A DNA stretch of 64,000 bases from Swingsia samuiensis (GCF_006542355.1 NZ_CP038141.1:277501-341500), one strand, 5' to 3'; shown: positions 34,512 through 45,105, numbered from the stretch's first letter. Made by a program: numbers and translations. Notes: generated from the sequence alone by a model not told the origin.

Positions 34512-36932
34512 ATGAGCACTCAATCTCGGTCCGGGCCCTGGACCCTGATTACCGCCGCAATATTTGCTCTTTGCGGAGCGATATTGACTATTGGCGGGAT
34601 CATGTCCGTATCTCACGGTGGCCCTGTTTATTACTTATTCGCCGGCGTTGTCTTCTTGGCAACAGCCCTTCTTGCATGGCTTCGCAACCAAGCAGCTCAG
34701 TGGCTTTTTGCTGCTTTTGCGCTTGTCACAGTTGCATGGGAACTCTCCATTGTCGGTCTTGACTTCTGGAGCCTCGTCCCTCGTTCTGACGTTGTCATTA
34801 TTCTTGGTATCTGGCTATTGCTGCCTTTTGTATCGCGCAGCACTGGTGGTACACGTTCTTCCAGCCTACCTCTGGCTGGTTCTGTTGGTGTAGCGGCCCT
34901 TGTACTTCTAGCCGCAGCGTTTACAGACCCACACGATATCAGCGGAACCCTACCAAATGACATCGTAAACGCTTCTCCTGACAATCCAGAAAACGTGCCT
35001 GACAATGAATGGCATGCCTATGGACGCACAAGTGCAGGTGATCGTTGGTCTCCTCTAAAACAGATCAACTCAACAAACGTTCAGAACCTTAAAGTTGCTT
35101 GGCACATCCATACCAAAGACTTGATGGGTCCGAATGATCCTGGTGAATCCACAAACGAAGCAACACCTATTGAGTTTGATAACACTCTTTATCTTTGCTC
35201 TCTTCACCAGAAGCTTTTTGCAATTGATGCAGCAACAGGTCACGTCAAATGGACGTTTGACCCTCACCTACAAGTCAACCCTGGCTTCCAGCATTTAACG
35301 TGCCGTGGCGTTAGCTTCCATGAGACACCAGCAAATGCTGTTGACAGCAGCGGTCAACCAGCACCAACAGATTGTGCTAAGCGGATCATCCTGCCAGTCA
35401 ACGATGGTCGTCTTGTTGAAGTAAATGCTGAAACAGGTGAAAAATGCACAAGCTTCGGTGATAATGGTGAAGTTAACCTTCGTGAACCTCATCAACCATT
35501 TACTGAGCTCGGTGTTTACGAACCAACCTCTCCTCCAGTTGTCACTGATAAATACATCATTGCCAACAGCGCTGTAAGAGACAACGGTTCGATCAAGCAG
35601 GCATCTGGTGCAACTCGCGCTTTCGATGTTTACACAGGCAAAATGGCTTGGGTGTTTGATGCATCTAACCCTGATCCAAATCAGATGCCAGATGAAAACC
35701 ATCCCGTTTTCCACCCTAACTCACCAAACTCCTGGATCGTATCCGCTTACGACAAGAAGCTAAATCTTGTTTATATTCCAATGGGTGTTGGCACACCTGA
35801 TCAATGGGGTGGCGACCGTACAAAAGAATCTGAACGTTATGCTCCTGGCGTCGTAGCTCTAAATGCTGATACAGGTAAGCTCGCTTGGTTCTACCAGACA
35901 GTTCACCATGACCTTTGGGACATGGACGTTGCTTCACAGCCAAGCCTAGTTGATATTACCCAAAAAGACGGATCTATCGTTCCTGCGATTTACATCCCTA
36001 CAAAAACAGGCGATGTTTTTGCACTTGACCGTCGTACAGGTAAAACAATCGTAGATGCACCTGAAACACCAGTTCCTGGTGGTGCAGCTCCTGGTGACCA
36101 CACCAATCCAACCCAGCCAATGTCTAAGCTGACACTTCGTCCGAAAGATCCTCTTTCAGACAAAGACATTTGGGGTGGCACCATCTTTGACCAAATGTTC
36201 TGTAGCATCTACTTCCATTCGCTACGGTATGAAGGTCCATTCACACCTCCTTCCCTTCAAGGAACACTCGTTTTCCCTGGAGACCTAGGAATGTTTGAAT
36301 GGGGTGGCCTATCAATTGACCCACAACGTCAAATTGCATTTGCCAACCCAATCTCCTTGCCTTTCGTTTCTCGTCTTGTTCCTCGTGGGCCAGAAAACCC
36401 ACTATGGCCAGATAAAAACGCAAAAGCTTCTGGTGGCGAAGGTGGACTACAGCCTAACTACGGTATCCCATATGCTGTTCACCTAGGTGCTTTCCTTGAC
36501 CCCGTATTGTTGAAAATTGGTCTTCCTGTTCCTTGCCGTACTCCACCTTGGGGAATGGTTGCTGGTATCAATCTGCGCACAAACAAAGTTGTTTGGGAAC
36601 ATCGCAACGGTACTCTACGTGACTCTCTCCGTGGTACGGCTTATCCAATTGGGCTCCCAGCAATTAAAGTTGGTATTCCAAGCCTTGGTGGTCCGCTTTC
36701 AACAGCTGGTAACCTTGGGTTCTTGACCTCGACAATGGATTACTACATCCGTGCATATGACCTAACGACAGGGAAAACCCTGTGGCAAGATCGCCTACCT
36801 GCAGGTGCGCAATCAACGCCTATGACATATGCCGTTAATGGTAAGCAGTTCGTTGTTACCTATGCTGGTGGTCATAACTCATTCATGACAAAAATGGGCG
36901 ATGACCTGATCGCTTATACATTGCCAAACTAA
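34512..36932 (+). CDS. gcd: membrane-bound PQQ-dependent glucose dehydrogenase
   Basis: An inner-membrane quinoprotein of 806 aa that oxidises glucose (or related sugars) to gluconolactone in the periplasm and passes electrons to ubiquinone. Residues ~10-135 hold five membrane helices. From ~160 on is the eight-bladed PQQ propeller, opening with EWHAYGRTSAGDRWSPL and continuing through repeated W motifs such as AWFYQTVHHDLWDMDVASQP. The length and five-helix anchor fit mGDH rather than soluble or alcohol dehydrogenases. Codon use here is more polished (GGT, ACA, CGT) than in most neighbours, suggesting high expression. The start ATG has AGGGAAA before it, and a strong terminator follows. Close relatives include inositol dehydrogenases, so substrate is not certain. 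Confidence 0.9.
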   Translation: MSTQSRSGPWTLITAAIFALCGAILTIGGIMSVSHGGPVYYLFAGVVFLATALLAWLRNQAAQWLFAAFALVTVAWELSIVGLDFWSLVPRSDVVIILGIWLLLPFVSRSTGGTRSSSLPLAGSVGVAALVLLAAAFTDPHDISGTLPNDIVNASPDNPENVPDNEWHAYGRTSAGDRWSPLKQINSTNVQNLKVAWHIHTKDLMGPNDPGESTNEATPIEFDNTLYLCSLHQKLFAIDAATGHVKWTFDPHLQVNPGFQHLTCRGVSFHETPANAVDSSGQPAPTDCAKRIILPVNDGRLVEVNAETGEKCTSFGDNGEVNLREPHQPFTELGVYEPTSPPVVTDKYIIANSAVRDNGSIKQASGATRAFDVYTGKMAWVFDASNPDPNQMPDENHPVFHPNSPNSWIVSAYDKKLNLVYIPMGVGTPDQWGGDRTKESERYAPGVVALNADTGKLAWFYQTVHHDLWDMDVASQPSLVDITQKDGSIVPAIYIPTKTGDVFALDRRTGKTIVDAPETPVPGGAAPGDHTNPTQPMSKLTLRPKDPLSDKDIWGGTIFDQMFCSIYFHSLRYEGPFTPPSLQGTLVFPGDLGMFEWGGLSIDPQRQIAFANPISLPFVSRLVPRGPENPLWPDKNAKASGGEGGLQPNYGIPYAVHLGAFLDPVLLKIGLPVPCRTPPWGMVAGINLRTNKVVWEHRNGTLRDSLRGTAYPIGLPAIKVGIPSLGGPLSTAGNLGFLTSTMDYYIRAYDLTTGKTLWQDRLPAGAQSTPMTYAVNGKQFVVTYAGGHNSFMTKMGDDLIAYTLPN

Positions 36933-36954
36933 GCCTAGCTTAGTTCACGCAAGA

Positions 36955-36981
36955 AAGGGCACCGAAAGGTGCCCTTTTTTA
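36955..36981 (+). terminator. gcd terminator
   Basis: A nine-base stem AAGGGCACC / GGTGCCCTT around a GAAA tetraloop (36955-36976), then a run of T to about 36981. Strong intrinsic terminator, 22 bp after the stop. Confidence 0.85.
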
Positions 36982-37024
36982 TTATCTTCATTACAATTGA
37001 TACGGCTCTAATCGAGTAACAGGC

Positions 37025-38179
37025 TTACAAGATCAGCTCTCTCGCAGCACCATAAATATGATAGAGTGAACTTGCCGGCATATAATCAACTAAAGGCTGA
37101 GAGGCTTGATCCAATCGATCGACCCATCCACCAGACAACTTTTCAGGAATATAACACTGAAAGAAAGATTTACTCGCCAACTGTAAGAAATCAATATTTT
37201 GAGTGCTGCTTCCAGCATTATAACGCTGGCACAATAACCGCATCAGCTCGGTTTGAGGCCAGATCCGGGTTGAACGCTCCGATATTACTCCCCTTTCTGT
37301 CATCGCATCAAATACAATGCCTGTCTTTTTATCCGTTCCTTTTTGATAGCCTCTCAAAAAAAGCTTCTCAGCAGCATCATGAATACGGTCATCATTCGAA
37401 GCATTTTGATTGGTTAGTCGGCGATATTCTTCCAGCAACCATGACCATTCAAATAGATGGCCCGGCTCAACACGGTTTTCCCCCCATTCTTCTTGCGAAG
37501 ACCAGTCACTCTTAAAAAACTCCAAGAGCATATCCGATTTTTTACAAATAAAATGTTCTAAGGCGAGTTCCACCAGCTTCTCAGCTTGATCCAAATAAAA
37601 TGGCTCTGATGTCACTTCAAACAAGGCCAAATACGCCTCGAGCAAATGCATATGAGGGTTTTGACTCCGAATAGTGCTTTGCGCTGGAGCCATATCATGA
37701 AAGCCCTTATTCGAGGCTCCAAAAATATGCTGCACTTCCCCTGCTGTCTGACGCGCCGTTTGTTTGTAGTGATTGTTGCCGGTTAAGCGATACGCCCACG
37801 CATAAGCCAGCAAAATAAAAGCATGAGCATATAAATCACGAGTTGTGTTTGAGGGCGTACCATCCGGTGCTAAAGCAAATATCCACCCGGGAAGTCCATC
37901 TCGCTGGTAGTACAACCTCTCTAAAACATCTATGCAGCGAACGGCATTTTCTGAAGCATCATAAATGTTATCTAACGCAGCACGACAATAGGTTACGACT
38001 TGCCGTGCCTGCACCATCAGCCGTAAATGCTCTACATTCACCGCTGAGCCATCCCAATTTAAACGCTCATAATAAAGAAAACGTTTAGAATCAAACCCTT
38101 GATTGGCCCATAAAGGTAATGCTTGTGTTGAGGTCCAGTTATTCCACTCTTTTCCCAACTTTTGATCGATCGAAAACAA
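37025..38179 (-). CDS. AGE-family sugar epimerase/isomerase
   Basis: A 384-aa (alpha/alpha)6-barrel protein of the N-acylglucosamine 2-epimerase / mannose-6-phosphate isomerase-like family. Family segments are YAHAFILLAYAWAYRLTGN, NPHMHLLEAYLALFEVT, VEPGHLFEWSWLLEEY and RIWPQTELMRLLCQR, including the expected catalytic His residues. The start is unclear because no ATG is available: TTG 38179 is preferred because AGAGG lies seven to eight bases before it, and TTG 38197 is the alternative. It follows hldE and gmhB on the same strand, so it may supply or rearrange a sugar phosphate for LPS heptose, but this is inference. Confidence 0.78.
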   Translation of the reverse strand: MFSIDQKLGKEWNNWTSTQALPLWANQGFDSKRFLYYERLNWDGSAVNVEHLRLMVQARQVVTYCRAALDNIYDASENAVRCIDVLERLYYQRDGLPGWIFALAPDGTPSNTTRDLYAHAFILLAYAWAYRLTGNNHYKQTARQTAGEVQHIFGASNKGFHDMAPAQSTIRSQNPHMHLLEAYLALFEVTSEPFYLDQAEKLVELALEHFICKKSDMLLEFFKSDWSSQEEWGENRVEPGHLFEWSWLLEEYRRLTNQNASNDDRIHDAAEKLFLRGYQKGTDKKTGIVFDAMTERGVISERSTRIWPQTELMRLLCQRYNAGSSTQNIDFLQLASKSFFQCYIPEKLSGGWVDRLDQASQPLVDYMPASSLYHIYGAARELIL

Positions 38180-38203
38180 AGCTGAACCTCTATACAAATT
38201 TTA

Positions 38204-39667
38204 TCATGACCGAACTGGCGGAGATTTCATTTTTTTTACGATTGATGTTGTGGAGCGGCCTTGAAGCACATCAACCAAAACAACGGCTCCGCCATAAGAT
38301 TTAACATAATCACCGCCAACAACCTGATCTTCTGTATAATCAGAGCCTTTAACAATAATATCTGGCCGAAGCTCTTTTATAATTTCTAAAGGCGTATCCT
38401 CTTCAAACAAGACGACCAGATCTACATCACGGAGCGCACTCATAACGGCAGCTCGTGCGCCTTCATCCTGTAATGGCCTTTCCTCACCTTTTAAACGCTT
38501 GACCGAGGCATCACTATTTAAGCCAACAATTAATTTATCCCCTTGACGGGCTGCCTGCCTTAACAAGGCCACATGCCCGGGATGCAACAAATCGAAGCAT
38601 CCATTCGTAAAGACGACACGTGCTCCGTGATGGCGCCATTCATTCACAAGCGCACAAGCTTGAGACATTGAGACAACACGTTTGTCTTCTTCGCTTTCAG
38701 ATTGAATAATAGATTCTGCTTTCAAGGCTGCGCTTAGCTCCTCAATAGACACCGTTGCTGTTCCAAGTTTTCCAACAACAATTGACGCAGCACTCGTGGC
38801 AATCACAATCGCTGTTTCTAAATCATAACCGGCAGAAATAACACTCGCAATTGTTGCAACCACTGTGTCCCCTGCACCGGAGACATCATAAACCTCTGAT
38901 TTCCTCACAACAGAATGGGTCACTTTTCCATCCGTCTGAAAAAGGGTCATCCCCTCTTCTGAGCGAGTGACCAAAACATGCCCACCAAACTGCCGCGATG
39001 CTTCCCGCGCAGCCAATTCAATCTCTGCATCTGACTTTAACGGGACACCAACGGTAAGCGCCAACTCGCCACGATTTGGTGTCACAAGCCATGCACCACT
39101 ATACGCAGAAAAGTCCTTCCGTTTAGGATCTACAATAACAGGAATATCCCTTGCCTTGGCAAAGGTAAGGATCCCTTCCAAAACGTCGTCTGTTAGAACG
39201 CCTTTTGCATAATCAGAACAGACGACCACATCGGCATGCTCTATCAATCGATGTGCTGTTTTGATTAATTTATTCTTAATCTCATCAGACAGCGGAGCAA
39301 CATATTCTTCGTCAATACGAACAATCTGCTGGCGGCCACTCAAAACTCTGGTTTTTGTAATCGTCGTCCAATTTGAATCTGTTACCAAGCCTGAAATATC
39401 AAGATTAGAAACTGTAGCCAGCTCTTTTCTTAACGTAGCTGCAGAAACATCATCTCCAACAAGACCAACAAGACAGACATCACACCCAAGGGCGGCAGCA
39501 TTCATAGCAACGTTAGCTGCACCTCCCGGCACCGCATGGCTCTGCTTGCGCAACAACACAGGGACTGGTGCCTCAGGGGAAATTCGATTAACTGCCCCGG
39601 TTACATAGCAATCCAATAACAGATCACCAATAATCACCACTCGGCCAAAGTTAAAATTCTCGATCAT
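38204..39667 (-). CDS. hldE: bifunctional heptose-7-phosphate kinase / heptose-1-phosphate adenylyltransferase
   Basis: Makes ADP-heptose for the LPS inner core. The 487-aa fusion has an N-terminal ribokinase-like kinase (residues ~5-315, starting GDLLLDCYVTGAVNRISPEAP and with the DVSGAGDTVVATIA catalytic loop) and a C-terminal nucleotidyltransferase (~345-487) with TNGCFDLLHPGHVALL (HxGH) and VKGSDYTEDQVVG. It starts six bases after gmhB, so the two act in sequence in one operon. gmhA and hldD are not in the window. Confidence 0.94.
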   Translation of the reverse strand: MIENFNFGRVVIIGDLLLDCYVTGAVNRISPEAPVPVLLRKQSHAVPGGAANVAMNAAALGCDVCLVGLVGDDVSAATLRKELATVSNLDISGLVTDSNWTTITKTRVLSGRQQIVRIDEEYVAPLSDEIKNKLIKTAHRLIEHADVVVCSDYAKGVLTDDVLEGILTFAKARDIPVIVDPKRKDFSAYSGAWLVTPNRGELALTVGVPLKSDAEIELAAREASRQFGGHVLVTRSEEGMTLFQTDGKVTHSVVRKSEVYDVSGAGDTVVATIASVISAGYDLETAIVIATSAASIVVGKLGTATVSIEELSAALKAESIIQSESEEDKRVVSMSQACALVNEWRHHGARVVFTNGCFDLLHPGHVALLRQAARQGDKLIVGLNSDASVKRLKGEERPLQDEGARAAVMSALRDVDLVVLFEEDTPLEIIKELRPDIIVKGSDYTEDQVVGGDYVKSYGGAVVLVDVLQGRSTTSIVKKMKSPPVRS

Positions 39668-39673
39668 AATCTA

Positions 39674-40231
39674 CTAAGTACCTGAACCGACATACGGTTC
39701 AAAAATATGCTGCACAAAACTATATAAATCTGTGCCATCAAAAAGATAACCTCGTATGCCTGCTGCGGCGGCAGCCTGCACGTCTGTTTCTTTATCCCCT
39801 ATTAGGAACGACTGCTGTCGATCTATTCCAAAATCTGAAATAGCGCGCTCAATCATCCCAGGATTGGGCTTTCGATCAAAATGATCTTCTTTAAAACACT
39901 TAATCGTCGCTTCCGGGTGATAGGGGCACATATAAAAAGCATCAATTTGTGCCGACTTCGGGACTAGCTGTCTCTGTAATTCTGCATGAAAATTTTCAAC
40001 ATCTTCAACAGAAAACATTCCACGCGCAACACCTGATTGATTCGTTACTACAATAAGTAAATAACCCTTATCCCTCAAAAATGATAAAGCTTCTTCTACG
40101 CCCTTAATTAATACGAGGTCTTTAACCCGATGAGGATATCCCGTATCAACATTGAGCACCCCATCTCGATCTAAGAAAACGGCTTTTTTACTTGTTAAAA
40201 TATCGCTTTTTTTATCTCTTTTGTATGTCAT
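39674..40231 (-). CDS. gmhB: D-glycero-D-manno-heptose 1,7-bisphosphate phosphatase
   Basis: A HAD-IIIA phosphatase, 185 aa, removing the 7-phosphate between the two HldE steps. The nucleophile motif VFLDRDGVLNVD lies at ~19-30, VVTNQSGVARG follows, and the late loop is KPNPGMIERA...FLIGDKETDVQAAAAAG. The zinc loop begins CPYHPEA, but the two later cysteines of E. coli GmhB (CxC before RKP) are replaced by HFD, a variant known from other proteobacteria. The first gene of the gmhB-hldE-AGE operon. Confidence 0.9.
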   Translation of the reverse strand: MTYKRDKKSDILTSKKAVFLDRDGVLNVDTGYPHRVKDLVLIKGVEEALSFLRDKGYLLIVVTNQSGVARGMFSVEDVENFHAELQRQLVPKSAQIDAFYMCPYHPEATIKCFKEDHFDRKPNPGMIERAISDFGIDRQQSFLIGDKETDVQAAAAAGIRGYLFDGTDLYSFVQHIFEPYVGSGT

Positions 40232-40428
40232 AAAACCTCATATTAACAAAATAAATTACATATTATTTTTATATATCGGCCAACTACAGAGAAGAAATTT
40301 CCTTTTGAAAAGTTCAAAAAATATCTTACTCAATCAAAACATTTTAATAATTGCACATTTTAAACTAAATTATTATCTATGCTTGCTTAAAAGCTTGCTC
40401 CACAGGCTTTTCTTTTGAGGAGTTTAAC

Positions 40429-40716
40429 ATGATTCGTAAAGTTTCCATTGCAGCTTTAGCTATTCTTGCTTTCGGTGGCCAGATTGCTCACGCAAAACAA
40501 CCTTGCCGTGACGCTAAAGGGCGCTTTGCAAAATGTGAAACCGTTAAGAAGCCTAAACACTGCCGTGATGCTAAAGGTAAATTCACAAAATGTGATGTTC
40601 CTAGCGCTTCAACTCAAGAGAAAGCTCCAGTGACAACGGCTCCAGCTCCTGCCAACCCTGCGCCTGCAGCAGCAGCTCCTGCGACAGCGCAACCTGCTGC
40701 GCCTGCAACGCACTAA
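40429..40716 (+). CDS. small exported protein with duplicated CRDAKGxFxKC motif
   Basis: A 95-aa protein, unrecognised. Strong signal peptide (MIRKVSIAALAILAFGGQIAHA), then two copies of an eleven-residue motif, CRDAKGRFAKC (26-36) and CRDAKGKFTKC (45-55), and a C-terminal Ala/Pro-rich tail (~60-95). Each motif has a Cys at both ends, so two small disulfide loops in the periplasm are likely. A GAGGAG ribosome site sits before ATG 40429, and codons are those of well-expressed genes. It is a free-standing gene between an AT-rich upstream region and a good bidirectional terminator. Function unknown. Confidence 0.75.
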   Translation: MIRKVSIAALAILAFGGQIAHAKQPCRDAKGRFAKCETVKKPKHCRDAKGKFTKCDVPSASTQEKAPVTTAPAPANPAPAAAAPATAQPAAPATH

Positions 40717-40722
40717 TATAAT

Positions 40723-40766
40723 AAAAGCTCTGTCAGCCCCTAAAGACTGACAGAGCTTTTTATTTT
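40723..40766. terminator. bidirectional terminator between small secreted protein and sufE
   Basis: A 14-base stem (40723-40736 with 40747-40760, loop of ten) flanked by A-tract on the left and TTTTATTTTTT on the right, as expected for convergent genes. Confidence 0.8.
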
Positions 40767-41201
40767 TTAAACAGATGCACGCTTTTGAATAGCCTGAGCC
40801 ATAGCCTCAACACCATTTCCTCTATTGGCTGAGAGCGCTTTTACCAAACCCATTTCATGCAAAAAAACAGGGTCTGTCTTTAAAATCTCTTCTTTGCTAC
40901 GCCCTGAATAAACACGCAAAAGCAAAGCAACCAAACCTTGTACGATGGTGGCATCCGAAGCCCCAGCAAAATAAAGCTTCCCTTCGCGCTCCTCCGCCTC
41001 AAGCCACACTTGGCTCTGGCACCCTGGTACGCGATGCTGTTCATTTTGCCATTCAAGTGGGAATTCAGGTAATTTTTTACCCATCTCTATAATATACTGA
41101 TACCTTTCCATCCAATCATCAAACATCATCATTTCTGCATTAATATCTTCTATGGCCGCAGCAGCCGTGTCTTCTTGTGGAATAAGAAAAGTATCAGTCA
41201 C
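40767..41201 (-). CDS. sufE: SufE-family cysteine desulfuration protein
   Basis: A 144-aa sulfur acceptor that takes persulfide sulfur from a SufS-type desulfurase for Fe-S cluster assembly. HRVPGCQSQVW carries the catalytic Cys61; earlier FDDWMERYQYIIEMGKKLPE and later GLVALLLRVYSGRSKEEIL are characteristic. Other suf genes are not in the window. It is 14 bp from hslU and shares the minus-strand direction with hslVU. Confidence 0.93.
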   Translation of the reverse strand: MTDTFLIPQEDTAAAAIEDINAEMMMFDDWMERYQYIIEMGKKLPEFPLEWQNEQHRVPGCQSQVWLEAEEREGKLYFAGASDATIVQGLVALLLRVYSGRSKEEILKTDPVFLHEMGLVKALSANRGNGVEAMAQAIQKRASV

Positions 41202-41215
41202 TCTTTTTCCCTTAA

Positions 41216-42535
41216 CTATAAAATGAATCGACTCAAATCGCCTTTTTGAGCAAGCGGCGCTACTCTGTCATGAACATCTTGCGCCGTCACTTTTACAACC
41301 TCTCCTTTACGATCAGATGCTGTAAAAGAAATTTCCTCTAATAGCTTTTCGAGCACTGTCGCAAGACGTCGTGCCCCTATATTTTCAACACGATCATTAA
41401 TATCACTTGCAAGTTCAGCGATAGCATCAACCGCATCATCACCAAACTCCAGCACCACATCCTCAGTTTTCATGAGGCTCACATACTGCTTTAACAGCGA
41501 GTGCTCAGGCTCTAGAAGAATTCGTTTAAGATCATTTTGAGTTAAACCCGACAGTTCAACCCTAATCGGTAAACGTCCCTGTAGTTCTGGCAACAAATCT
41601 GACGGCTTGGCAATGTGAAAAGCACCCGAGGCAATAAACAAAATATGATCCGTTTTAAGTGGCCCATATTTCGTATTAACTGTTGTCCCCTCAATCAGAG
41701 GCAGTAAATCTCTTTGAACCCCTTCCCGAGAAACATCCCCTGTCCTGCTCCCGTTCTCAGATGTAGCGCAGACTTTATCAATCTCATCTAAAAACACGAT
41801 CCCATGATTTTGGGTATGTTCCAGCGCGTCACGCTTTAAAGCCTCGTTATCAAGAAGCTTATCTGCTTCTTCGCGAATAAGCTGTTCACGCGCAGCAGAC
41901 ACTTTCAACTTCTTTGACGATGGGGAGCGGTTCATTAAACCAGACATCATGTCATTAAAGCTGATCACCTGCCCCGGTTGAATACCCGGTATATCGAGCG
42001 AGCCTTTTCCAGCGCCTTGAGGATCAGGAGCAATCTGGATTTCGATCTCTTTTTCTTCTAACGCTCCATCGCGCAACATCTGCCGAAACTTTGCTTTTGT
42101 ATCAGCCGTAGCTTCTTCCCCAGCGAGAACATCTACCAGTCTATTCTCAGCCGCGTCCTTAGCTTTTTCCTGAACATCGTTGCGGCGTATCTCACGCAAC
42201 ATATTCAGTGATACCTCAACAAGATCCCGAACGATGCTATCAACATCCCGGCCAACATAGCCAACTTCTGTAAACTTCGTCGCTTCCACCTTTAAAAATG
42301 GAGATTGTGCAAGCTTAGCTAAACGACGGGCAATCTCTGTTTTACCGCAACCAGTCGGCCCAATCATTAATATATTCTTAGGGACGACTTCTTCGCGCAA
42401 CTCATCAGAAAGCTGCGCCCTCCGCCAACGATTACGCATTGCCACAGCGACCGCACGTTTGGCATCATTCTGGCCAACAATAAAACGATCAAGCTCTGAA
42501 ACAATCTGTCGAGGAGAGAAATTAGGGATCGTCAT
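41216..42535 (-). CDS. hslU: ATP-dependent protease ATPase subunit HslU
   Basis: The AAA+ unfoldase of the HslVU (ClpYQ) protease. The start at 42535 ([22 protein letters not shown]) gives 439 aa; the frame extends six residues further into hslV. Walker A is GPTGCGKT, Walker [12 protein letters not shown], and the I domain (~110-245) is present. The C-terminal tail ends [10 protein letters not shown], the segment that docks in HslV. It starts one base after the hslV stop. Confidence 0.96.
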   Translation of the reverse strand: MTIPNFSPRQIVSELDRFIVGQNDAKRAVAVAMRNRWRRAQLSDELREEVVPKNILMIGPTGCGKTEIARRLAKLAQSPFLKVEATKFTEVGYVGRDVDSIVRDLVEVSLNMLREIRRNDVQEKAKDAAENRLVDVLAGEEATADTKAKFRQMLRDGALEEKEIEIQIAPDPQGAGKGSLDIPGIQPGQVISFNDMMSGLMNRSPSSKKLKVSAAREQLIREEADKLLDNEALKRDALEHTQNHGIVFLDEIDKVCATSENGSRTGDVSREGVQRDLLPLIEGTTVNTKYGPLKTDHILFIASGAFHIAKPSDLLPELQGRLPIRVELSGLTQNDLKRILLEPEHSLLKQYVSLMKTEDVVLEFGDDAVDAIAELASDINDRVENIGARRLATVLEKLLEEISFTASDRKGEVVKVTAQDVHDRVAPLAQKGDLSRFIL

Positions 42536-42536
42536 A

Positions 42537-43118
42537 TTATTTACCCTCCTCACCTAATGTTTCAACCGTAACAGAGGCATTCGTATACACACAAATATCG
42601 CCTGCAATTTTCATAGCCCGGCGAGCAATTTCAAGCGCACTCAAGCCATCAACCGTCATCAGAGCGCGCGCCGCAGATAGGGCATAATTCCCACCAGAAC
42701 CGATTGCAATAATTCCATCTTCCGGCTCAAGAACATCACCATTACCTGTAAGCGTAAACGACCGATGTTCATCTGCAACCGCCATCATTGCTTCCAACCG
42801 ACGAAGATACCGATCCGTACGCCAATCCTTTGCAAGTTCAACACATGCACGTTCAAGCTGACCGGGATACCTCTCCAGTTTTGATTCTAAGCGCTCAAGA
42901 AGCGTGAAAGCATCAGCAGTTGCTCCGGCAAACCCTGCCAGAATATTATTCTGAGGCCCTATCCGGCGGACCTTCCTCGCGTTGCCTTTTATAACCGTTT
43001 GTCCGAGTGAAACCTGCCCATCGCCGGCCATGGCAACCTGGCCTCCGCGACGAACGCATAAGATGGTCGTGCCGTGCCAGCCGACCGGATCATACGAATG
43101 ATTTTGATAAGACATCAT
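42537..43118 (-). CDS. hslV: ATP-dependent protease subunit HslV
   Basis: The proteasome-like peptidase, 193 aa. A propeptide of 16 residues ending WHG precedes Thr17 ([10 protein letters not shown]), the N-terminal nucleophile after processing. [21 protein letters not shown] and [19 protein letters not shown] complete the signature. It is directly followed by hslU; together they degrade misfolded and regulatory proteins under heat stress. Confidence 0.96.
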   Translation of the reverse strand: MMSYQNHSYDPVGWHGTTILCVRRGGQVAMAGDGQVSLGQTVIKGNARKVRRIGPQNNILAGFAGATADAFTLLERLESKLERYPGQLERACVELAKDWRTDRYLRRLEAMMAVADEHRSFTLTGNGDVLEPEDGIIAIGSGGNYALSAARALMTVDGLSALEIARRAMKIAGDICVYTNASVTVETLGEEGK

Positions 43119-43170
43119 ACCATAAATAGGTCTAAAATTTATGCAAACAAGAGGAAATATTATATCATTC

Positions 43171-45105
43171 CTATAGGCTCAAATTGCCAATAGCTCCACT
43201 CAGCTGTTCTTTCGTGAAAGGTTTGGAAAGAAGGGGTATATTCTTGTCTTCAATCTCTATTTTAGTATGCCCACTAATAAAAAGGATTTTTAGAGACGGC
43301 ATACGCTCTTTCAAAATTGCAGCACAAGTCGGGCCATCGTAATCTGGCATCATAATATCCAACACGGCTAGATCAAACCCGTTCTTTAATTGATCTTCCT
43401 GTTTCAGAATATCCGATAAAGACCCTACAGCTACAACGTTGTGCCCTTCTTGTTGAAGGAAGCCCTGCGTAACCAAACGTACTGAAGGATCATCATCAAT
43501 AATTAAAATATTTAAATTCCTATTAGCTAATTCCTTTTCAGGTCCTGACTGTGCACGAGGAGGCGAAAGCCGTACGACCTCATCCCGAATAGCAGCTAAA
43601 ACAACCGTCATTCGCGTACCTGCTCCGGGGGTACTCTCAACAAATATATCTCCAAAACTGCGCTTCAAAAAACCATAAACACTCGAAAGCCCCAAGCCCG
43701 TTCCTTTTCCAACTTCTTTGGTGGTAAAAAAGGGGTCAAAAACACGGGAAATCACATCAGGTGGCATACCCTCGCCCTGATCCTCCACATCAATAGCAAC
43801 AGCATATTCTGTACAGCATTCAGGGGGTAAATCTGTCTGCCCCTGCTTCACCAGCCGAACTGAAATAGAGAGGTCTCCTCCCTTTTTCATGGCATCCCTT
43901 GCATTAATACATAAGTTTAATAATGCCATTTCAAGTTGATCAGCGTCGGACCAAACCTGAGGAATATTATCATCAACAGAGCTTAACTTTAAATGACACT
44001 CTACCGCAGACTTATCTTTCTGACTACTTTTCAAGCTTTGAAGAAGCAAAGCTTCCAGTTCAGATAAAAGCTTTTGTAAAGATACCGGGCCAAGCTGAGA
44101 TTCCTTAGGCCGCCCAAACTGTAGCAGCCGTCGTGTTAGTGTTGCCCCTCGCTGTGCAGAATCCATGGCGTTTTTGACAAGCGCTTGCGCGGTTTCATCC
44201 AGTTCTGCAATATCTTCTAAAAGCTCTAGCGACCCCGAAATTGCAGCTAATAAATTATTAAAGTCATGCGCTATTCCCCCCGCCAACGTTCCGAGAGATT
44301 GTAATTTATCTGATTGTCTTAAATGATTTTCCATTAATACGCGGCTTGTAACATCACGATCCATCGTAACATGCCACCGTTTTTCCAAAACTTCATCTTG
44401 GGGCCATGCAAGAGAGAAACGTGTTAATTCGTGCCACTTCTGAGACGTCTTCCCATCTTCATCGCTCACCGTCTCGGCCACTAAACTCTCTACGTGTCCA
44501 TTCTTCTTGACTACATCTCTCATTCGAGTGACTTCATCGCGCAAGACATCTGGGAAATACGCCAGTTCATCTTCCGAGGCACCGGAGCAATCATGTGCAC
44601 AATTATTCCGAATACTACGCCCATTAGAATCAGAAAACACCAAACGCAAAGGCAAACTATCTATCAAACCACGCAATAATGCCTGCTCTACCCGTAAAGC
44701 TCTTTGTGCTAAAGAATGTTGCGTTACTTCCGCAATAAGGGATCGTAATGTTTCGGAATCCCACGGTTTATGAATATAGGCCTGTATCTGCCCTTGATTG
44801 AGAGCCGATACAACGGCATCCAAATCAGCGTATCCCGTCAGCAGAACACTACGCGCATCTGAAATTTTGCGCGCACGCGTTAAAAGTTGATCTCCAGTCA
44901 AAGCTGGCATTCTTTGATCTGAGATAATTGTTGCGACGTCTGTATGATATTTTAATAAATCTAAAGCCTGTAGAGGATCTGTTGTCGAAATGATCTCATA
45001 CTGATCCTCAAGCAAATCTTCTAAGGCGACGAGAATTTCTTCCTCATCATCTACAAGTAAAACCTTAGGGCGACCATGCTTTATACCATTCAATACTATC
45101 GTCAT
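43171..45105 (-). CDS. hybrid histidine kinase with two intact receivers
   Basis: A 644-aa cytoplasmic signalling protein without membrane helices. Order: receiver 1 (residues ~13-130, phospho-Asp63 in ISDQRMP), a PAS-like region (~145-255), HisKA with H280 in [13 protein letters not shown], HATPase (~370-505, CINARDAM for N-box, [20 protein letters not shown]), and receiver 2 (~524-640, phospho-Asp583 in [10 protein letters not shown], switch SGHT and Lys in SKPF). Both receivers and the kinase look active. It is coupled by ATGA (45102-45105) to the preceding kinase, so the two probably form one phosphorelay. Output is unknown; no DNA-binding regulator is nearby. Confidence 0.85.
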   Translation of the reverse strand: MTIVLNGIKHGRPKVLLVDDEEEILVALEDLLEDQYEIISTTDPLQALDLLKYHTDVATIISDQRMPALTGDQLLTRARKISDARSVLLTGYADLDAVVSALNQGQIQAYIHKPWDSETLRSLIAEVTQHSLAQRALRVEQALLRGLIDSLPLRLVFSDSNGRSIRNNCAHDCSGASEDELAYFPDVLRDEVTRMRDVVKKNGHVESLVAETVSDEDGKTSQKWHELTRFSLAWPQDEVLEKRWHVTMDRDVTSRVLMENHLRQSDKLQSLGTLAGGIAHDFNNLLAAISGSLELLEDIAELDETAQALVKNAMDSAQRGATLTRRLLQFGRPKESQLGPVSLQKLLSELEALLLQSLKSSQKDKSAVECHLKLSSVDDNIPQVWSDADQLEMALLNLCINARDAMKKGGDLSISVRLVKQGQTDLPPECCTEYAVAIDVEDQGEGMPPDVISRVFDPFFTTKEVGKGTGLGLSSVYGFLKRSFGDIFVESTPGAGTRMTVVLAAIRDEVVRLSPPRAQSGPEKELANRNLNILIIDDDPSVRLVTQGFLQQEGHNVVAVGSLSDILKQEDQLKNGFDLAVLDIMMPDYDGPTCAAILKERMPSLKILFISGHTKIEIEDKNIPLLSKPFTKEQLSGAIGNLSL

